The notes under the pieces are model-generated. The model was not told the DNA's origin. It searched no databases and saw nothing but the letters and a program-made list of their open reading frames with translations. The translations under genes and the position numbers were made by a program. Below, piece by piece: positions 7,341 through 10,411 of a stretch of DNA of 10,411 bases. Each line of letters opens with the position of its first letter. Within the stretch, counting starts at the first letter, position 1. Source of the DNA: Syntrophomonas sp. UBA1368 (GTDB taxonomy: Bacteria > Bacillota > Syntrophomonadia > Syntrophomonadales > Syntrophomonadaceae); contig DBRM01000079.1 in the NCBI GenBank assembly GCA_002305965.1, positions 5,145 through 15,555 of the forward strand. Direction: 5' to 3'.

Positions 7341-7376
7341 GATCCAACCACCCAATTTTTTTAATATTATTTTTTA

Positions 7377-7385
7377 ATAATACCA
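7377..7385 (-). promoter_or_regulatory. Possible extended -10 promoter for the polA operon
   Basis: In the gap between the anti-sigma gene's terminator and polA, the minus strand has TGG-TATTAT (7385-7377), an extended -10 pattern 36 bp before the polA ATG. No good -35 box stands 16-18 bp upstream. The stretch to polA is very AT-rich and contains the inverted repeat ATTATT...AATAAT. It is the only plausible promoter between the preceding terminator and polA. Confidence 0.4.
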
Positions 7386-7415
7386 TGAACCTATCTTGAC
7401 AGTTAGCTTTTCCAA

Positions 7416-7440
7416 CAAAAAAGCAGGATAGGCTCCTGCT
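7416..7440 (-). terminator. Intrinsic terminator of the sigma/anti-sigma operon
   Basis: On the minus strand AGCAGGA (7440-7434), a 5-nt loop, then TCCTGCT, gives a 7-bp perfect stem followed by a run of T (to 7417). It starts 36 bp after the anti-sigma stop codon and isolates that unit from polA. Confidence 0.88.
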
Positions 7441-7476
7441 GATTATTTTATACCTTATGTCATTTTTTTATTGGTC

Positions 7477-8523
7477 TTATGGTTTTATTTCCTCAATCAG
7501 ATAAACCCTAATGGTTGCCTGCCCAACTTCCTGATCGATGACCTTCTTGCGGGAAGTCCAGGAAAATAGATCCTTATTTAACTGTTTCAGCTGTTCTTCA
7601 TCATTATTGGCCTTGGCCGCTTCTATTTTCTCATTTAAATCCTGTATCTGCTTGAGTGCTTCTGCATATTCGTCTGTCAAAACAGTTTCCTCATGCATAG
7701 GTGCGGCTATCATACCCATAGATTCCAGCTCTTTAATGATCCCGTCTACCTTATCAGCAGATGCTTTCATTTCTATCATCTGCGAACTGCCGGCGGAAAA
7801 GGCTTGCACCATGCTGCTGGTGGCATTTACATCATACCCGGCCTGGTTGGCCTCAGCAATCTGAATGACTTTCTCGACTGCTTGCTCCGTACTATCTACT
7901 TTGATCTGTGTAGAATAGATGTCAGCAATTTTTACAGCCGGACTTGTTTCCGTTGTATCAGCTGGTATTTCTTCCACTGGCTTTCCATCAGAAGCAGACG
8001 TTGCGGGTTCCTTCCCCGGAGCTTTGGTTTGATTGTCATTATTTGCAACATCAACGTTTACATCGTCTTTGTCCTGATTGTCATTGTCCCAGATCTTGAT
8101 TTTATTAAGGATATCATTTACTGACATGGAAGGCTTTTTATCTGTTGCTTCTGTCTGTTTTTCATGATAGGCAATAATATTATCTGCTGGTAAATAACTG
8201 CTGGTGAAAATGCCTGCTCCCAATGCGACTAAGGCAACAGCAGCGGCGATCCAGCCAGCTTTACTGGGTGTTTTTAAATCTTTGGGCTTAAGAATGGATA
8301 TCTTTTCATCATTGAGTCGCTGTCTGAGGTCCTGAGCAAAAGTTTCTGGGAGCTGCGGGGTATAGAGCCCGTTCATCATTTCTGCCATTGCTTTAAGCTG
8401 CTTTAGTTCCTCACGGCAATTTGAGCATGATGCTAAGTGAGCTTCAATCGCATTGTTCTCTTTTGGATCTGTCATTTGATCCATATATGGCGATAATAAT
8501 TCTTTTATTTGCTCACATTTCAT
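7477..8523 (-). CDS. Zinc-finger, membrane-spanning anti-sigma factor with DUF4349-like outer domain
   Basis: A 348-aa protein directly downstream of an ECF sigma gene. The N-terminus is a zinc-binding anti-sigma domain (zf-HC2 type): C3, then H29-x3-C33-x2-C36 in HLASCSNC. A single membrane segment lies at about 90-109 (GWIAAAVALVALGAGIFTSS). A polar Asp/Asn/Pro/Thr-rich linker follows (about 120-195). The C-terminal part (about 200-348) has a beta-rich section, then a coiled-coil-like helix rich in Glu/Lys (about 285-330), ending in a strand (ATIRVYLIEE). This arrangement resembles DUF4349; I judge it by pattern, not by search. Family knowledge suggests the cytoplasmic zinc domain holds the sigma factor inactive and the outer domain senses an envelope signal or is cut by a protease. 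The ribosome binding site AAGGAGGT is strong, although spaced 10-11 nt from the ATG at 8523. The gap to the sigma gene is 37 bp. Confidence 0.9.
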   Translation of the reverse strand: MKCEQIKELLSPYMDQMTDPKENNAIEAHLASCSNCREELKQLKAMAEMMNGLYTPQLPETFAQDLRQRLNDEKISILKPKDLKTPSKAGWIAAAVALVALGAGIFTSSYLPADNIIAYHEKQTEATDKKPSMSVNDILNKIKIWDNDNQDKDDVNVDVANNDNQTKAPGKEPATSASDGKPVEEIPADTTETSPAVKIADIYSTQIKVDSTEQAVEKVIQIAEANQAGYDVNATSSMVQAFSAGSSQMIEMKASADKVDGIIKELESMGMIAAPMHEETVLTDEYAEALKQIQDLNEKIEAAKANNDEEQLKQLNKDLFSWTSRKKVIDQEVGQATIRVYLIEEIKP

Positions 8524-8560
8524 AGCACACCATACCTCCTTGTTTGCTTAGACGCGCGGC

Positions 8561-9142
8561 TTAAGGAAAATGTTCCCTGCCATTTAGTTTTTTTCGCAAT
8601 ATATTTCGCGCTCTGCTGAGGCGGGATTTTACCGTACCGACCGAGGTATCAAGCACATTTGCGATTTCCTCGTAGGATAACTGCATCATATCTCTTAGAA
8701 TAATTACGTTTTTATGTTCAGGTTTCATTTGGCTTACCAGATTCTGTATGTATTGAGCAAATTCTTCTTGTTCGATAATTATGTCCTGGGTGGGATTCAT
8801 ATCAGCTATTTCTTTCTCTACTGAATCGCCGTCCCTGGTGGCCAGCGGTTCATCCAGAGATAAAGGTATGATCCTTCGCTTTCGCCTCCTTAATTCATCC
8901 AGGCAGACATTGGTCGCCACACGATAAATCCAGGTCCCAAAACTGGAATCTCCTTTAAATGTTCGCAAAGACCGGAAAGCTTTTAAAAAGGCTTCCTGGG
9001 TCATATCATAAGCATCTTCTTCATTGCCCATATAACGATAAGCCAGTGCATATATTTTGTTTTGATAAGGCAAAATCAATTCTTCGAAAGCCAAAGTGTC
9101 TCCCTGCAGACTTTGCTTTACCAGTATTTCTTCGGCAAGCAT
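8561..9142 (-). CDS. ECF-type RNA polymerase sigma factor (SigW/RpoE-like)
   Basis: A 193-aa group 4 sigma factor. Sigma region 2 covers about 23-92: region 2.2, which binds core polymerase, is DAYDMTQEAFLKAF (43-56), and regions 2.3-2.4, for -10 melting and recognition, are SFGTWIYRVATNVCLDELRRRKR (67-89, split by family into two parts). An acidic linker follows (about 98-125). Region 4 covers about 133-185, with the helix-turn-helix LSYEEIANVLDTSVGTVKSR (155-174) that reads the -35 element. Regions 1, 3 and any C-terminal extension are absent, as expected for ECF factors. The ATG at 9142 has GGGGAGAG about 8 nt upstream. It is cotranscribed with the anti-sigma gene that follows, the usual arrangement for a controlled pair. 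The regulon cannot be read from this window; envelope stress is the family-based guess. Confidence 0.95.
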   Translation of the reverse strand: MLAEEILVKQSLQGDTLAFEELILPYQNKIYALAYRYMGNEEDAYDMTQEAFLKAFRSLRTFKGDSSFGTWIYRVATNVCLDELRRRKRRIIPLSLDEPLATRDGDSVEKEIADMNPTQDIIIEQEEFAQYIQNLVSQMKPEHKNVIILRDMMQLSYEEIANVLDTSVGTVKSRLSRARNILRKKLNGREHFP

Positions 9143-9183
9143 AAAAAATTCTCTCCCCTGCTGTTAAGTGAGAATCTCCCTTC

Positions 9184-9230
9184 ATTATAATTGTTCAGCA
9201 TTTATCCTAAAAATAATTCGCTATGGTTCC
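9184..9230 (-). promoter_or_regulatory. Candidate promoter region of the sigma factor operon
   Basis: On the minus strand a perfect -10 hexamer TATAAT (9189-9184) lies 41 bp before the sigma ATG, but its -35 region is poor (TTTTAG-like). Further upstream GGAACC (9230-9225) resembles the -35 element of ECF-type promoters, with GGATAA about 17 bp downstream as a weak -10. Either a sigma-A promoter or ECF autoregulation is possible; neither is proven. Confidence 0.35.
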
Positions 9231-9298
9231 TTAAAAATCCTTTTGATTGCATACCGCCTTATAATAACACTACTGCAATTTATTAGCACGGTTTCCAT
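9221..9298 (-). CDS. Possible 25-codon leader ORF upstream of the sigma gene
   Basis: The minus strand has AGGAGG (9312-9307), an ideal 8-nt gap, then ATG (9298) and 25 codons to TAG (9221). The peptide begins METVLINCSSVIIRRYAIKR and ends IFKEP, so it is hydrophobic at first and basic later. I do not recognise it. The perfect ribosome binding site is the main support. Its length is well within chance, no promoter is obvious upstream, and its 3' end overlaps the ECF-like GGAACC element. It might be a leader peptide for the sigma operon, or nothing. Confidence 0.3.
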   Translation of the reverse strand: METVLINCSSVIIRRYAIKRIFKEP

Positions 9299-9304
9299 TA
9301 TTGT

Positions 9305-9328
9305 CGCCTCCTGGCCTCCTCAGAGGCG
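9305..9328 (-). promoter_or_regulatory. Switchable hairpin over the small ORF's ribosome binding site
   Basis: In the minus-strand RNA, CGCCTC (9328-9323) can pair with GAGGC at 9318-9314, closed by a 4-nt loop. Alternatively it can pair with GAGGCG at 9310-9305, which includes part of the AGGAGG Shine-Dalgarno site of the 25-codon ORF. The two pairings exclude each other, one masking and one exposing the site. As double-stranded DNA, the same repeat lies just upstream of the plus-strand tRNA promoter. Confidence 0.3.
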
Positions 9329-9331
9329 GTC

Positions 9332-9360
9332 TTGACAATTACCCCGCCGCTATTTATAAT
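9332..9360 (+). promoter_or_regulatory. Consensus sigma-A promoter for tRNA-Leu(CAA)
   Basis: TTGACA (9332-9337), exactly 17 bp, then TATAAT (9355-9360): both hexamers and the spacing match consensus. The predicted start is near 9366, about 22 nt before the mature tRNA 5' end. This suggests strong constitutive transcription. Confidence 0.92.
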
Positions 9361-9388
9361 TATGTTTGCTAACTTGAGGCAGTTTTAT

Positions 9389-9472
9389 GCCAGAGTGTCG
9401 GAATTGGCAGACGAGCGCGACTCAAAATCGTGTGCCTTTGGCGTGTGGGTTCGAGTCCCACCTCTGGCACCA
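9389..9472 (+). tRNA. tRNA-Leu (anticodon CAA)
   Basis: A class II tRNA with acceptor stem GCCAGAG/CTCTGGC (9389-9395 with 9462-9468), discriminator A and encoded CCA (9470-9472). The anticodon stem CGCGA/TCGTG includes one G-U pair. Anticodon CAA is at 9423-9425 and reads UUG leucine codons. There is a long variable arm (TGCC-TTT-GGCG type) and T arm GTGGG-TTCGAGT-CCCAC. It has its own perfect promoter and a hairpin terminator just downstream. TTG is also used as a start codon for several genes in this window, but initiation uses the initiator tRNA, so there is no functional link. Confidence 0.96.
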
Positions 9473-9482
9473 ACAAAAAAAT

Positions 9483-9508
9483 AGGGGCTTTACGCCCCTT
9501 TCGTTGTT
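9483..9508. terminator. Bidirectional intrinsic terminator between converging tRNA and GNAT-like gene
   Basis: A 6-bp GC-rich stem AGGGGC (9483-9488) / GCCCCT (9494-9499) with a 5-nt loop. On the minus strand it is followed by A then seven T, a strong signal ending the acyltransferase gene. On the plus strand the tail TTCGTTGTTTT is weaker but suits the tRNA-Leu(CAA) transcript, whose 3' end lies 10 bp before the stem. Confidence 0.85.
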
Positions 9509-9518
9509 TTCTGAATCC

Positions 9519-9546
9519 ATTATAACCTAAATGCAGCCCATTTCAA
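9519..9546 (-). promoter_or_regulatory. Promoter-like sequence just upstream of the terminator
   Basis: The minus strand shows TTGAAA (9546-9541), 16 bp, then perfect TATAAT (9524-9519), between the stop codon of the GNAT-like gene and the terminator stem. A transcript from it would start near 9512 and meet the hairpin within about 15 nt. It may be a chance match in AT-rich DNA, a source of a very short RNA, or a promoter feeding antisense RNA across the tRNA if termination is incomplete. Confidence 0.3.
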
Positions 9547-9562
9547 AGGGAATACTGCCTGC

Positions 9563-10411
9563 CTAAAATGGTTTTGGTTGAAAATAGCTGGATGCCTTTT
9601 CCGGCAAATGGGTTGGTTGTTGAATGGGTTCTGGTTGTTTTCTCTTTAACAGTCCGATTTTTTCATTAAACAGCACTTCACTGCCAAGATATGTTAGGGC
9701 AGTAGCAACAGTAAATGTATAATATGCTGCTTTACTGGCGTTCACCATAAAAGCCCATGCATCACCCCGTGTAATGTAATCGAAATCCGGCGGCATTTTA
9801 CTTTTCACTCCTTCGAGGTATTGGGGAACCTTTTCATATTTATCGAATTGGTTTGAGCCCGGAAACATGTTTTTCAGACAAAACGGATAGTCCTTGTGAA
9901 CCAATTGATAATTATATTTTTTTACATATTCATTATGAACAGCGATCAGTTCCTGTGAAGGCTTAAACGAATTATCCAGGATTCTTGTAACATATTTATT
10001 TTTGAAGTAATTATTGACTACTTTCGGGTTACATGATGTTGAGACTAAAACAAACCTTTTTATTTTTTCGTCAAAACAGGACGTCTTCATGAACCACCAT
10101 AAACCTATGACAACAACATTACGTGCGATGTTATTACCCTGAAAAGCTCTCAGCACCATTGCTTCTTCTATGGTGTAAATACAGAATTCATCCTTATACA
10201 TAATGGAAATCAAATTAAAACCGACGATCTGGCCATTTTTCTCAGCATATACCACGAAGTCACACTTACCTATGTACTCCCAGAAGTCCTCCTGCGGGAT
10301 CCATGTGTCTTTTTCAACTGCTTCAAGCCCTGCGACCAAATCATAAGTTCGCTGGGGATTCACCTTCCTGAAATCGACAGCGTAATAATTAAAACCCTTA
10401 TTGGATAGAAT
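9563..10411 (-). CDS. GNAT-like acyltransferase of unknown substrate, 5' end outside the window
   Basis: The reading frame is open to the right edge: 16 plausible codons (ending ...NYYAVDFRKV) precede the first GTG at 10363, which has no properly spaced ribosome binding site, so the gene almost certainly starts beyond the window. At least 282 aa are present. Counting from that GTG, residues about 36-125 look like a GNAT acetyltransferase core: a strand pair VVYAEKNGQIVGFNLIS, then EEAMVLRAFQGNNIARNV (65-82), where QGNNIA stands in for the acetyl-CoA-binding (Q/R)xxGx(G/A) loop, and later VLVSTSCNPKVVNNYFKNKY, like the late GNAT helix. The C-terminal ~140 residues are not typical: an aromatic, basic region, then a moderately hydrophobic helix (AYYTFTVATALTYLGSEVLF), then a proline-rich tail (QPEPIQQPTHLP). 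I do not recognise a named family and the substrate is unknown. It is terminated by the hairpin at 9483-9499. Confidence 0.75.
   Translation of the reverse strand: MLSNKGFNYYAVDFRKVNPQRTYDLVAGLEAVEKDTWIPQEDFWEYIGKCDFVVYAEKNGQIVGFNLISIMYKDEFCIYTIEEAMVLRAFQGNNIARNVVVIGLWWFMKTSCFDEKIKRFVLVSTSCNPKVVNNYFKNKYVTRILDNSFKPSQELIAVHNEYVKKYNYQLVHKDYPFCLKNMFPGSNQFDKYEKVPQYLEGVKSKMPPDFDYITRGDAWAFMVNASKAAYYTFTVATALTYLGSEVLFNEKIGLLKRKQPEPIQQPTHLPEKASSYFQPKPF

Noticed and set aside
7341..7355. TTG at 7355 as the polA start
   Set aside because: It would place the GGTGG site inside the coding region, and residues MGGWI are not typical; ATG at 7340 has good spacing and family-like sequence.
7693..8124. Plus-strand 143-codon frame opposite the anti-sigma gene
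   Set aside because: Composition is that of a complementary-strand shadow; the minus-strand protein has recognisable domains and a strong ribosome binding site.
10361..10363. GTG at 10363 as the start of the GNAT-like gene
   Set aside because: The frame continues upstream to the window edge with protein-like sequence, and the only purine-rich stretch (AGGAAG) abuts the GTG with no spacing.
1..10411. CRISPR array, insertion sequence, toxin-antitoxin or phage defence system
   Set aside because: No regularly spaced direct repeats, transposase motifs or terminal inverted repeats, and no gene matching a known defence protein, were found on reading both strands.

Overview
The window looks like chromosomal housekeeping DNA from a spore-forming, anaerobic-type Firmicute. 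A Clostridia/Peptococcaceae-like genome fits best. The evidence is the polA-mutM-ytaF-coaE gene order (shared with Bacillus and many Clostridia), the sporulation-associated membrane protein YtaF, frequent TTG starts behind strong purine-rich ribosome binding sites, consensus sigma-A promoters, tRNA genes with encoded CCA, and moderate base composition. No genus can be fixed from the sequence alone. I see no plasmid, phage, transposon or CRISPR hallmark.

Layout, left to right (nearly everything is on the minus strand, so transcription runs right to left): a tRNA-Leu(GAG) gene with its own consensus promoter (2-152); an orphan family-5 oligopeptide-type solute-binding protein (180-1808) with a palindrome-rich upstream region; a strong intrinsic terminator (1902-1931); then the five-gene cluster polA, mutM, ytaF, coaE, lytic transglycosylase (7340 down to 1938), very likely one operon ending at that terminator. 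Upstream of polA a second terminator (7416-7440) closes a two-gene unit for an ECF sigma factor (8561-9142) and a zinc-finger, membrane-spanning anti-sigma factor (7477-8523). Between the sigma gene and the right-hand tRNA lie a possible 25-codon leader ORF with a sequesterable Shine-Dalgarno site, and a perfect plus-strand promoter for tRNA-Leu(CAA) (9389-9472). A hairpin at 9483-9499 can terminate both that tRNA and the converging, partial GNAT-like acyltransferase gene that runs off the right edge (9563->10411).

Functionally, the central cluster joins DNA repair (Pol I and the oxidised-guanine glycosylase MutM) to coenzyme A synthesis (CoaE), a probable cation-transport sporulation membrane protein (YtaF) and wall remodelling (a GH23 transglycosylase). 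The sigma/anti-sigma pair is a classic envelope-type signalling module. Several starts had to be moved inward on ribosome-binding-site or protein-family grounds: MutM starts at a TTG so that Pro2 becomes the catalytic N-terminus; PolA and CoaE start at internal ATGs; the transglycosylase probably starts at an internal TTG.

I do not see a convincing undescribed multi-gene system. The points most worth a second look are an Asp at the steric-gate position of Pol I, the small ORF and switchable hairpin upstream of the sigma gene, the non-lipoprotein anchor of the solute-binding protein, and the unassigned GNAT-like protein at the right edge.
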